A stretch of DNA of 64,000 bases from NCBI RefSeq assembly GCF_033101155.1, contig NZ_JAWMPX010000005.1:124001-188000 (forward strand), in the 5' to 3' direction. The notes beneath the pieces were generated by a model that worked only from the letters and a program-made list of their open reading frames with translations, was not told where the DNA came from and did not search any database. Positions 43,094 to 51,028 of this stretch are shown piece by piece. The translations under genes were made by a program, and so were the position numbers. Numbering within the stretch: the first letter of the stretch is position 1; each line of letters begins with the position of its first letter. The DNA comes from Tropicimonas sp033101155 (GTDB lineage Bacteria; Pseudomonadota; Alphaproteobacteria; Rhodobacterales; Rhodobacteraceae).

Positions 43094-44539
43094 CTAGCCG
43101 TGGAAGAGCTGGTAGGACGCCTTCAGGATCGCGTCGGTCTGGGGCACGGCGCGCTTGTAGACCTTCTCGTTGATCTCGCCGTAGAGGGCCACGTTTTCGG
43201 GAATGGGCGCGAACATGTCCCTCGGCCGGACCATGGCTTCGATGGCCTCGACCGGGTCCTTGTAGAAGCCCAGCGCAAGGGCCGTGCAGATGGCCGCGCC
43301 CATGCTGGCCGAACCGTTCACCTCGTTGCGATGGGCCGGCACGCCGAAGACATCGGCGAAGATCTGCATGAACAGCTCGCCATTGGAGCCACCGCCACTG
43401 ACGACGATCTTGCTCGGCTCGATCTCGCGTTCGTCGCACATCGCCTGCACATGGTTCCTCATGGTCATGGCGATGCCTTCGAGCGTCGATCGGAACATGT
43501 GGATGCCGGTATGGACGCCGTTGAAGCCGATCATCATGCCGCGTTCATGCGGGCTGTTGGGACTGGCCAGCCAGTTCAGGATGGTGATCAACCCGTCGCA
43601 ACCGGGAGCGACCTCCTTTGCCGCGCGCTGGTTCAGCCAGGCTTCGCGCGACAGGCCGCGCTCTTCCGCTTGCGCGACAACATCGCCGCCCATCAGGTCC
43701 ATGACCCAGGTCACGGTGGACATGCCGCGCCGGATGCCGCCACTCTCATAGAGGAACTGACCGGGCACGGCGCCGGGATTGCTGAAGTAGGACTGCGTGT
43801 CGAAGCTGTTCTCCTCCCCGACCATCATCGAGGCGATATAGGTCCCCAGAGACACCAGCACGGCGCCGTCATTGAGAATTCCCGCGCCCAGCCCCTCGAC
43901 GGCCTTGTCATTCGCTGTCGAGACAACGGGAACCCCCTCGGGAATGCCCGTCGCCGCACTGGCGGAGGCCGTGACCTGCCCCAGGATCGTGCAGGGATCG
44001 ACGAGATCGAAGAGCATCTCCCGCGGGGTGGTAAAGGAGGCGAATGTCTCCGCATCCTCGTGCCAGTCCAGCGTGACCGGATCGATGGGCCAGGGGCCGA
44101 CATAATTGGCCCGCGTGTCCCTTGTCTGTCCGGTCAGCCGATGGGTGAGATAGCCGGTCGTGGTGGTCACCCAGCGGACGGTATCATCCTCGTGCTCATA
44201 GGGGCGCGAGAGGCGGAGATCCATCCAGTTCTGCACCGGCGCGGCGAGGGTCCCGTCTTCCCGGATCAGGGTGCGGCAACAGCGGATCGAGCCCAGCCCG
44301 ACCCCGACGATATCCGCCCGGTCGCCCTCGAACTCCCCGAGTGCTGTCTGGCAGGCCAGCTGCAGGCTGTCCCAGAGATCGTCATCGGGATGCTCGGCCC
44401 GGTTGTCGCCATAGAGATCCATCGGGCGCAGCTTGACCGTGTGCGAACAGATCTGATGCCCTTCGAGATCGAACAGGGCGACCTTGGTGCTCTGCGTGCC
44501 GCCATCGATCGCGAGGATGTATTTTCGTTCCGTACTCAT
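43094..44539 (-). CDS. ygcE: FGGY-family carbohydrate kinase (YgcE-like)
   Basis: 481 residues. The ATP-binding start LAIDGGTQSTKVALFDLEG, the YGDNRAEHPDDDLWDSLQ region and the second-domain motifs (VSTANDKAVEGLGAG, SLGTYIASMM, VVSGGGSNGELFMQI) match FGGY kinases and, closely, E. coli YgcE. It should phosphorylate a sugar or polyol at the end of the pathway; the substrate is unknown. It is 22 bases downstream of the SDR gene and part of the minus-strand operon. Confidence 0.92.
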   Translation of the reverse strand: MSTERKYILAIDGGTQSTKVALFDLEGHQICSHTVKLRPMDLYGDNRAEHPDDDLWDSLQLACQTALGEFEGDRADIVGVGLGSIRCCRTLIREDGTLAAPVQNWMDLRLSRPYEHEDDTVRWVTTTTGYLTHRLTGQTRDTRANYVGPWPIDPVTLDWHEDAETFASFTTPREMLFDLVDPCTILGQVTASASAATGIPEGVPVVSTANDKAVEGLGAGILNDGAVLVSLGTYIASMMVGEENSFDTQSYFSNPGAVPGQFLYESGGIRRGMSTVTWVMDLMGGDVVAQAEERGLSREAWLNQRAAKEVAPGCDGLITILNWLASPNSPHERGMMIGFNGVHTGIHMFRSTLEGIAMTMRNHVQAMCDEREIEPSKIVVSGGGSNGELFMQIFADVFGVPAHRNEVNGSASMGAAICTALALGFYKDPVEAIEAMVRPRDMFAPIPENVALYGEINEKVYKRAVPQTDAILKASYQLFHG

Positions 44540-44561
44540 TTTGCTGCCTCTCTCCTCCCGA

Positions 44562-45341
44562 TCAGCGCATCAAGTAACCGCCATCGACCGTCAGGACCGT
44601 GCCATTCACGTAATCCGACGCCGGGCTGGCCAGGAACACCGTCGCCCCCATGAGATCCGCCGTATCGCCCCAGCGATTGGCCGGAATATGCGACAGGATC
44701 TCCGCGTTGCGCTTCTCGTCCTTGCGGGTCATCTCGGTCAGCGGGGTCGCGTAATAGCCCGGCGCGATGGCGTTCACCTGGATGTTGAACTGCGCAAGCT
44801 CGTCACACATCGCCTTGGTCAGGCCGACAATCCCGTGCTTGGTCGAGGCATAAGCCGGCGACCACTGCCCACCGAGGAAGGAATAGAGCGAGCCGATATT
44901 GATGATCTTGCCGCTCTTCTGCTCGATCATATGCGGACAGACCTCGTGGATCATCTCGAAGGCAGCGGTCAGGTTCACCGAGATCATCTTGTCCCACTGC
45001 GCGCGGCAGTATTTCCTGACGTCCTTCTCGTTGATCGAGATGCCGGCGCAGTTGATCAGGATGTCCACACTGCCCCAGGTCGACAGGCATTCATCGACAA
45101 CCTGCTTGCAGACGCCCTCTTCGGTGATATCGGCCTCTACGAACTTGTAGGCCGCGCCGCAGGACTCGACCATCTGGCGCGTCGTGCCGTCATCATCCAA
45201 GAGGCTCGGCACCAGGACATTGGCCCCCGCCTTGGCAAGCCCTGTCGAGAAAGCCTGCCCAAGGCCACCATTCCCGCCAGTGACGATCGCGTTCTTCCCC
45301 TTCAGCGAGAAGAAGTCCAAACTGAAGTCAGTCGGTTGCAT
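44562..45341 (-). CDS. ygcW: SDR-family oxidoreductase (YgcW-like)
   Basis: 259 residues. Cofactor loop TGGNGGLG (21-28), NCAG (97-100), catalytic Ser151, Tyr164 and Lys168 (S-x12-YASTK). It closely follows E. coli YgcW, including FSLKGKNAIVTGGN, FLGGQWSPAYASTKHG and IPANRWGDTADLMGA. It probably oxidises or reduces a keto-sugar acid with NAD(P). Its start overlaps the ETF alpha gene end by 14 bases. Confidence 0.93.
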   Translation of the reverse strand: MQPTDFSLDFFSLKGKNAIVTGGNGGLGQAFSTGLAKAGANVLVPSLLDDDGTTRQMVESCGAAYKFVEADITEEGVCKQVVDECLSTWGSVDILINCAGISINEKDVRKYCRAQWDKMISVNLTAAFEMIHEVCPHMIEQKSGKIINIGSLYSFLGGQWSPAYASTKHGIVGLTKAMCDELAQFNIQVNAIAPGYYATPLTEMTRKDEKRNAEILSHIPANRWGDTADLMGATVFLASPASDYVNGTVLTVDGGYLMR

Positions 45342-46281
45342 TTTCCTGCTCCTCCTTGATCTTACGAAGCAAATCCTGGGCAAATGCGACAGCGTCTCCC
45401 ACCACAACCATATCTGCAAGGCTGCAGAGGGGGGCTTTCGCATTCGTGTTGACACAGATGATGGTTTCGGCGCCCGCGAGGGCGGCGACATGCTGGCTGG
45501 CGCCATGGATGCCCATGGCCATGTAGAGGCGCGGCGCGACCGTCTTGCCGGATTGCCCGACCTGAATCCGGCGCGGCGCGATCCCCTGGTTGACGAGCGA
45601 ACGGCTGGCAGAGACCTGCCCGCCAAGCGCATCGGCGAGGGGCTTCAATTCGTCGATCCTGCGACCAACACCAGCCCCGGCGGAGACCAGGACGTCGGCG
45701 TCGCGAATATCCTGCTCGGTGTTTTCGGTTTTCCGGAGAAGGCGGATGCCGGAGTTACCGGCGCCCTGCCCTTCACGGTCGAGGAAGCGGGTTGTCCTGT
45801 CGGGTTTTCCGGAAGAGCTGAAAACGCGCGGCTGGAGTGTCACCACGGCCGGGGCGCCCTCGACGGTCTCGATAACGGCCAGATCTCCGTTTCGCGAGAC
45901 ACGCCGCAGGAACCGGACGCTCTGCTCGGAGCGCGTGATCTCCCGCACCTCGGGAATGAGTGCGGCCTCAATCCGTGCCGCCAGCCGGGGGGCGAGCATG
46001 CTGCCCCACTGGCTACCCGGCATTAGGATGCAGGCGAAGCCAAATTCCCGATGCAGCGCCGCAACGCTCCGCACAAGGGCCGGGATCGCCTCAACGCCCG
46101 TGCCCGGCGCCGGGACCGAAACGACCGTATCGAGCCAGCCGGACAGAGCCGCGGCGTCTCCGCTAGCGACCAGCGCGAAGCTTTCGCAGGGTGCGTCACC
46201 GGCGAAGCAGCGCGCCGCTTCCAGCAGGTCCGGGGTCACCCGGGCCTCTGCCTGTTCCGCAATGACGAGAACCCGGCGCAT
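45328..46281 (-). CDS. ygcQ: electron transfer flavoprotein alpha-subunit family (YgcQ-like)
   Basis: 317 residues. The C-terminal FAD domain is conserved (SAGAGVGRRIDELKPLADAL, about 200-220; VGQSGKTVAPRLYMAMGIHG, about 241-260; VNTNAKAPLCSLADMVVVGD). It forms a heterodimer with the beta subunit next door and takes electrons from a flavoprotein dehydrogenase. In E. coli the YgcQ/YgcR pair sits beside the same oxidase and kinase genes. One base separates it from the beta-subunit gene. Confidence 0.93.
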   Translation of the reverse strand: MRRVLVIAEQAEARVTPDLLEAARCFAGDAPCESFALVASGDAAALSGWLDTVVSVPAPGTGVEAIPALVRSVAALHREFGFACILMPGSQWGSMLAPRLAARIEAALIPEVREITRSEQSVRFLRRVSRNGDLAVIETVEGAPAVVTLQPRVFSSSGKPDRTTRFLDREGQGAGNSGIRLLRKTENTEQDIRDADVLVSAGAGVGRRIDELKPLADALGGQVSASRSLVNQGIAPRRIQVGQSGKTVAPRLYMAMGIHGASQHVAALAGAETIICVNTNAKAPLCSLADMVVVGDAVAFAQDLLRKIKEEQENATD

Positions 46282-46282
46282 C

Positions 46283-47071
46283 TCAGAGAATCCCTCTTTG
46301 CTTCAAAAAGCCATGGACCCGCTCGACGCCCATCGCATCGGCATCGACGATCTCGGGCGCGCGATCTTGCCTGTTTGCCGCATGAAGCGTCACGGTCCGG
46401 CTCGACGCCGCTGCGGCCCCGACCTCCTCCGGCGCGAATTTCAGGTCCCGGTTGTCCAGTGCGACGATCCTCTCCGAGACATCCCGCCTTTGTTCCTTCA
46501 GGCGCGGATAAGGCAGACGGTAGCCGCTGCGCTCCGAGAGGCCGAGAATGGCCGGAAAATCGACCGCGTAGCGGCGCACGAACGCCCCGTCCTCGGTCTC
46601 GACGACAGCACCGGTGGCGGAGAAGGCCGCCTCCTCGACGCTGCGGATGAAGGGCAGGTGATTGATCTCCAGCAATTCGGCGAGCTGCGGCGGCAGACAG
46701 GCTGCGCCGCCCTCAACGGTCTGGCTGCCCGCGAGGATGCAGTCATACGCGCGGGCTTCAAGCGCCCTGGCTATGATCCTTGCTTCGGTCAAACTGTCGC
46801 TTCCTTGATAGAGTGTGTTTTTGATGAGGATGACGCGGTTCGCGCCAACCCGTGCAATATCTTCCGCCAGCGCGGTCGCCGGCTTTTCCGTCAGGATGAG
46901 CACATCGACCTGTGTCTCCGGGCGGTGTCTCTTGATCTCGAGAGCGAAGCCGATGGCGCTGGCATCGTCGGGATGCAACCGCGCCGCCGGTGTGTCCCGG
47001 ATGGGGACTTGGGGCTCCTGATCGGAGCTGACACCATCCGGGACGGGTTTAGTGATGCAGACCAGCTTCAT
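46283..47071 (-). CDS. ygcR: electron transfer flavoprotein beta-subunit family (YgcR-like)
   Basis: 262 residues. It begins VCITKPVPDG and contains LHPDDASAIGFALEIKR, the AMP-site and docking segments of EtfB-type proteins (TEARIIARALEARAYDCILA, then GSQTVEGGAACLPPQLAELL). A housekeeping EtfB would carry a different recognition loop; this one pairs with the adjacent alpha subunit. Four bases separate it from the MFS gene. Confidence 0.9.
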   Translation of the reverse strand: MKLVCITKPVPDGVSSDQEPQVPIRDTPAARLHPDDASAIGFALEIKRHRPETQVDVLILTEKPATALAEDIARVGANRVILIKNTLYQGSDSLTEARIIARALEARAYDCILAGSQTVEGGAACLPPQLAELLEINHLPFIRSVEEAAFSATGAVVETEDGAFVRRYAVDFPAILGLSERSGYRLPYPRLKEQRRDVSERIVALDNRDLKFAPEEVGAAAASSRTVTLHAANRQDRAPEIVDADAMGVERVHGFLKQRGIL

Positions 47072-47075
47072 CAGC

Positions 47076-48380
47076 CTATTCCGCGATCACCTGTGCGGCA
47101 GCTGCGGATTGCGCCTTCTCGGCACTGTGCAGCCAGTTGAACACCAGTGCGAGGATCGCACCGACAACACCGAGCATGGCGCTGACCAGGAAATAGGCCG
47201 TGTAGCCGCCAGTATCGCCATAGGTGGTCCACAGGTAGGAGTTGAGCTGCGGCAGGATGATATCCGGCAGGTAACCGACCAGGGAGATCAAGCCGATGGC
47301 CGATCCCATCATCACGGCGTCGATGCCCGCCGAGCCCAGCAGCGACCAGTAGGTGCCGCGGATGGCGTAGAGAAAGCCGCCAAGGACGATGATCAAGACA
47401 GAGAACAACATCGGCGACATGGTGATGGGCAGGATCGCGATCAACACCAGGAAGGCAGCCGCCCCCAGCGTGGCGCCACAGATCGTGTAGGGCCGCCCAT
47501 AGCGGTCCGCCAGGAAGCCGCCGATGAAGCCGCCCACCGGGCGCATCCACAGCACGATGGCCGTAACCGTGCCGACCGTGACCGCATCCATGCCGATATT
47601 GGTCTGCAGGAAGCCGCCGAGATAGTAGACGGTCCAGAACACGGCGTAGCCCATGAAGATGATGCTGCCCATCAGGTAGACATACTTGTTCTTCAGGAGC
47701 TTGCCGAGATCGGAGAAGCGGAACTTGGTTGCCTCATCCGCCTGGGTGCCTTCCTCGGCATGTTCGGCCAGCTGCTTGTCGTTCTCGACGAAGAGTATGA
47801 TCAGGATCGCGGCGGCGCCGACGATGGCGGAATAGAGGTTGATGACGGCAACCAGCGCATCGTGCTTGTCGGCGATTTCGACGCTCGAGCCAAGGATCGA
47901 AGCGAAGATCGCAAGACCGATCGTGCCCATCAGCGCTTCAACCACGCCGCGTCCACCGTCGAGAATGCCGAAGAAGCGTCCCTCCTCGGAGGCCCGCGAG
48001 AGCATCTTCACCAGCTTCAGATGCGAACTCCAGAAGGTGAAGACAGAGAAGAAACCCCACAGGAAGAAGATCGTCCGGACCGAGGATTCCCCAGGCACCG
48101 TGCCGAACCAGAAGCCGCAGAGCGACACGCCCAGAAGCGAGATGCCGATCAGCCATTTGGCGGGGAGCTTGTCGCTGAGCAAGCCGCTGGGCAGGTAGCC
48201 GATGATATAGGCCAGGCCCAGGACGGAATAGAAATTGTTCAGGCTGGTCAACTCAAGGTTGAACACTTCCAGGATCGTCTCCTGGTAGTTCGTCCTCAGA
48301 TAGATCACCGGGTAAATTGCCCCGGCGGCGATCACCACAAGGAAGAACTGAAAGTAACGCCGATAGTTCCCTTTAGACAT
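47076..48380 (-). CDS. yqcE: MFS transporter (YqcE-like)
   Basis: 434 residues with twelve membrane segments. It matches E. coli YqcE along its length, for example AGAIYPVIYLRTNYQETILE, RFFGILDGGRGVVEA, LWMRPVGGFIGGFLADR and RGTYWSLLGSAGID. It should import the pathway substrate or export a product. GGAGACCT precedes the start at 48380. A 193-base gap with a strong hairpin separates it from the oxidase gene upstream. Confidence 0.92.
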   Translation of the reverse strand: MSKGNYRRYFQFFLVVIAAGAIYPVIYLRTNYQETILEVFNLELTSLNNFYSVLGLAYIIGYLPSGLLSDKLPAKWLIGISLLGVSLCGFWFGTVPGESSVRTIFFLWGFFSVFTFWSSHLKLVKMLSRASEEGRFFGILDGGRGVVEALMGTIGLAIFASILGSSVEIADKHDALVAVINLYSAIVGAAAILIILFVENDKQLAEHAEEGTQADEATKFRFSDLGKLLKNKYVYLMGSIIFMGYAVFWTVYYLGGFLQTNIGMDAVTVGTVTAIVLWMRPVGGFIGGFLADRYGRPYTICGATLGAAAFLVLIAILPITMSPMLFSVLIIVLGGFLYAIRGTYWSLLGSAGIDAVMMGSAIGLISLVGYLPDIILPQLNSYLWTTYGDTGGYTAYFLVSAMLGVVGAILALVFNWLHSAEKAQSAAAAQVIAE

Positions 48381-48537
48381 AGGTCTCCTCCTGACTCGTA
48401 TGCATGCATGGACCAGCCGGCAAACCGGGTTCCCGACATTGTCTGCCGGACCATTTGGTGGGGGGGTATCAAGGGCGTCCGAAGCTTTTCCTCCATCGCT
48501 TCGGGCACCCGGATGGGCAGGGAGCGTCTCCGGTCGG

Positions 48538-48571
48538 GCCGTCGTTTCGGACCGACCGGAGCGTCCGGGAC
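48538..48571 (-). promoter_or_regulatory. long hairpin between ygcU-like and yqcE-like genes
   Basis: Perfect 10-bp stem CTCCGGTCGG/CCGACCGGAG (48538-48547 and 48562-48571) with a 14-base loop that can form a small inner CCG/CGG stem. It lies 2 bases past the oxidase stop on the minus strand. There is no T-run. It could reduce expression of downstream genes or protect the 3' end of the oxidase message. Confidence 0.55.
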
Positions 48572-48573
48572 GC

Positions 48574-50055
48574 CTAGTCTTCCTGGTAGATGTATTTGCG
48601 GATCTCATCCGCCGGGAAGATGGTTCCGTGGTTCATGATGCCGTTCGGATCGAAGGCGTCCTTGAGCTTTTCGAGCATGTAGAAGGCGGTGCCGTGCTCA
48701 TCTTTCGTCCACTCGCTGCGGAACTTGCCGATACCGTGGTGATGGCACATGGAGCCGCCATGTTTCAGCGTCTCTTCGACGATGATCTTCTGGATCGGGT
48801 GGTGATAGACGAGCAGCTCGTCTTCCGGCGCGCAGTGGATCTTGTAGTTGTAGACGAAGTACATATTGGTGCCGTTGAGATAGCTGTGGGACGAGTGCCC
48901 CCCCAACATGGTCAGGTCCTCGGCCCGCTCGAACTCGGCCTTCACCCGCGCCATGACGGCATCATAGATCTTCGGGATGGTCTCCCAGTCGGCCGAGATC
49001 TCTGTCGTGTAGCCGGCATGGGAATCGCTGGTCCGCATCTCTTCGAACTCGTCGTCGATGTCCTGCTGCGACCAGTTGAGATTGTCGAACCAGTCGCTGA
49101 TGAACTGGCTGTCGACCTGGCTCAGGATTCCGTCCTGATGCGTCTTGACGGCCTCTTCGATCGCCTCCCCGGTGGCATCCGCAATGCCCTTTGGCCCCTC
49201 GGCCATGAAGAGCAACACGCATTTGCCGTCATGGAAGTGATAGAAATGCTGGGCCGCATCCTCCTCGGAATAGACCCGCGCGACGGAGGGCCGGAAGCCA
49301 TTGACCATGACCTCGCGCAGCACCTTCAACCCGCTTTCCACGTCCTTCACGAGATAGCCGTAGAACTTGTTGTTTTCCGGGAAGTATTTGAAGATCTTCA
49401 CGGTTACTTCGGTGATGTAGCAGAGCGCGCCCTCATTGCCGATCACGATGTGGCGGATATCCGGGCCACCGGCTCGGCGCGAGACGTTCTTCACCCGCGA
49501 GATGTGGCCATCGGGGAAAACACATTCCAGCCCGACCACCATGTCCTCGATGCCGCCATAGAGCGTCGAGAACTGGCCGATGCTGCGCGTCGCGACGAGG
49601 CCGCCAAACTTGGCAACCGGCTTGGATTGCGGCGAGTGGCCTGTCGTGTAGCCGATCTTGCGCAGCTCGTCTTCGAGCACCTGCAAAGGCACGCCGGCCT
49701 CGACCGTTGCCTGGCTGTTATAGGGGTCGATCTTGATAATCTTGTCGAGTTTGAGCGTGTCGACAACGAGCGTGATGTCTTTCCAGTTCTCAAGCCCGCC
49801 TTCCGTCGCCGTCATGCCCGCACGGGGGATAACATTGATCCCGTTCTCATTGCAGAACTGCAGGATCGCGCTGACCTCTTCCGCGTTGGCGGGATAGACG
49901 ATCCCGATCGGCGCCGGGACATCCAGCGCCTTGCGGGTCTTGGCGAATTTCTTGTAGCGGTCGGCAGACGCCTCGTAGAGATCTGCCTCGTTGGTGTTGA
50001 TCTGATCTGGAGAGACGATCTCCCCCAGCTGTTCCAAGACTGCGTGCGCGTCCAA
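48574..50055 (-). CDS. ygcU: FAD-linked oxidase (YgcU-like)
   Basis: 493 residues. The FAD-binding domain (about 48-215) has PRAGMTATEGG (78-88) and GGLVATRSIGQFSTLYGGIE; the C-terminal cap has the metal/active-site triplet in SMCHHHGIG (438-440). Long stretches match E. coli YgcU, such as RRAGGPDIRHIVIGNEGALC. It likely dehydrogenates a 2-hydroxy acid or polyol and passes electrons to the adjacent ETF. The TTG at 50055 is chosen: GGAGG lies 7 bases upstream and similarity to YgcU starts there; an ATG at 50091 would place an operator inside the gene. Confidence 0.93.
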   Translation of the reverse strand: MDAHAVLEQLGEIVSPDQINTNEADLYEASADRYKKFAKTRKALDVPAPIGIVYPANAEEVSAILQFCNENGINVIPRAGMTATEGGLENWKDITLVVDTLKLDKIIKIDPYNSQATVEAGVPLQVLEDELRKIGYTTGHSPQSKPVAKFGGLVATRSIGQFSTLYGGIEDMVVGLECVFPDGHISRVKNVSRRAGGPDIRHIVIGNEGALCYITEVTVKIFKYFPENNKFYGYLVKDVESGLKVLREVMVNGFRPSVARVYSEEDAAQHFYHFHDGKCVLLFMAEGPKGIADATGEAIEEAVKTHQDGILSQVDSQFISDWFDNLNWSQQDIDDEFEEMRTSDSHAGYTTEISADWETIPKIYDAVMARVKAEFERAEDLTMLGGHSSHSYLNGTNMYFVYNYKIHCAPEDELLVYHHPIQKIIVEETLKHGGSMCHHHGIGKFRSEWTKDEHGTAFYMLEKLKDAFDPNGIMNHGTIFPADEIRKYIYQED

Positions 50056-50076
50056 GATAAATCCTCCGGCAAGATA

Positions 50077-50090
50077 TGGAAAACTTTCCA
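50077..50090. promoter_or_regulatory. candidate RpiR operator 1
   Basis: TGGAAAACTTTCCA, a perfect inverted repeat TGGAAA-N2-TTTCCA, 21 bases upstream of the chosen TTG start of the ygcU-like gene. A second perfect copy lies at 50204-50217. Two identical half-site pairs in one divergent intergenic region, next to a regulator gene, suggest binding sites for that regulator. Confidence 0.6.
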
Positions 50091-50203
50091 TTCTTTCGGG
50101 AAAACATATGCCGTAAATCGATGATTCTGTCAAGATTTGAGCGATTACTTTCCATTTATTGGCATCACTTTCCGCATTTTCGGAAATTTTTGAACATTTG
50201 ACT

Positions 50204-50217
50204 TGGAAAGATTTCCA
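50204..50217. promoter_or_regulatory. candidate RpiR operator 2
   Basis: TGGAAAGATTTCCA, the second copy of TGGAAA-N2-TTTCCA, 66 bases upstream of the RpiR start. The centres of the two copies are 127 bases apart, about twelve helical turns, which would allow looping. A related sequence of opposite polarity (TTTCCG-N6-CGGAAA) lies at about 50170-50186. Confidence 0.6.
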
Positions 50218-50283
50218 TTTCATTTGCATTTCTCGACACAAGACCACAATATCTGGATCGACCCCGGGAGGAGGAGCCTGCAG

Positions 50284-50991
50284 ATGATCCGGATAGATTT
50301 CGACGCCCTGAATCCTCTGGAGCGAAAGATCCACGCAACTCTCAAAGCGGAAAGCGAAGGCGTCGAGGCGATCCCTATCGCCGAAGCGGCGCGGCTCTGC
50401 AGCTGTTCGCCCTCCAAGATCTCCAAGTTCAGCAAGAAACTCGGCTTCAATTCCTATCGCCAGTATCTCGATTTTCTCTATGACCGGGTGGCGCCCGAGG
50501 TGGTGCAGACATCCGAGCTGGCGCGGCTTGCCCATTTCATCGAGGGTTTCGACAACAGCAAGGTCGACGCATTGGTCGAGCTGATCGGCACGCACGACAA
50601 GCTGATGTTGCTCGGCTATGGCCCGTCCTTCCATTGCGCCGAGTATTTCGAATACAGGCTCAAGACCTGCACCGGGAAGATGGTCGTGGCCGTGGCCGAC
50701 GAGTTGCTGGCCACGTCCATGACCGACGAGAACACCCTGCTGCTTGTCCTGACCGTTACGGGCAGTTTCAAACCCTTCGACGACGTCTATCACGACACCG
50801 TGGAAAAGGGCGGCGAGATGGCCCTCATCGTCGAGGAATACAATCCCGACCTGATCGAGAGATACGGCAAGGTCTTCTGCCTGACCGACCAGGTTCAATG
50901 CTCCGAGTTGCAACCCTTCGAGAAGAACAGGACCGTGCTCTTCATCTTCCTCGAAGAGGTCGTCCGGAAACTGATGCGCCCGCCACGTTGA
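50284..50991 (+). CDS. RpiR-family transcriptional regulator
   Basis: 235 residues. HTH domain about 10-65 with IPIAEAARLCSCSPSKISKF and SKKLGFNSYRQYLDFLYD; SIS (sugar isomerase-type) ligand domain about 95-215 with LMLLGYGPSFHCAEYFEYRL. RpiR proteins sense phosphosugars. The ATG at 50284 follows GGGAGGAGGAG; the frame extends to 50203 but would include operator 2. It is divergent from the ygcU-like gene and most likely controls the cluster. E. coli uses an antiterminator-like gene (ygcP) in this position. Confidence 0.9.
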   Translation: MIRIDFDALNPLERKIHATLKAESEGVEAIPIAEAARLCSCSPSKISKFSKKLGFNSYRQYLDFLYDRVAPEVVQTSELARLAHFIEGFDNSKVDALVELIGTHDKLMLLGYGPSFHCAEYFEYRLKTCTGKMVVAVADELLATSMTDENTLLLVLTVTGSFKPFDDVYHDTVEKGGEMALIVEEYNPDLIERYGKVFCLTDQVQCSELQPFEKNRTVLFIFLEEVVRKLMRPPR

Positions 50992-51028
50992 GCGGGTCGC
51001 AACGGCTGGTGCCGAACACCCGCCCGGC

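Noticed and set aside
42977..44653. A 558-codon plus-strand frame opposite the FGGY kinase
   Set aside because: Antisense of a gene with clear motifs; translation shows no domain.
47052..48638. A 528-codon plus-strand frame opposite the MFS transporter
   Set aside because: Hydrophilic antisense of a transporter; no domain features.
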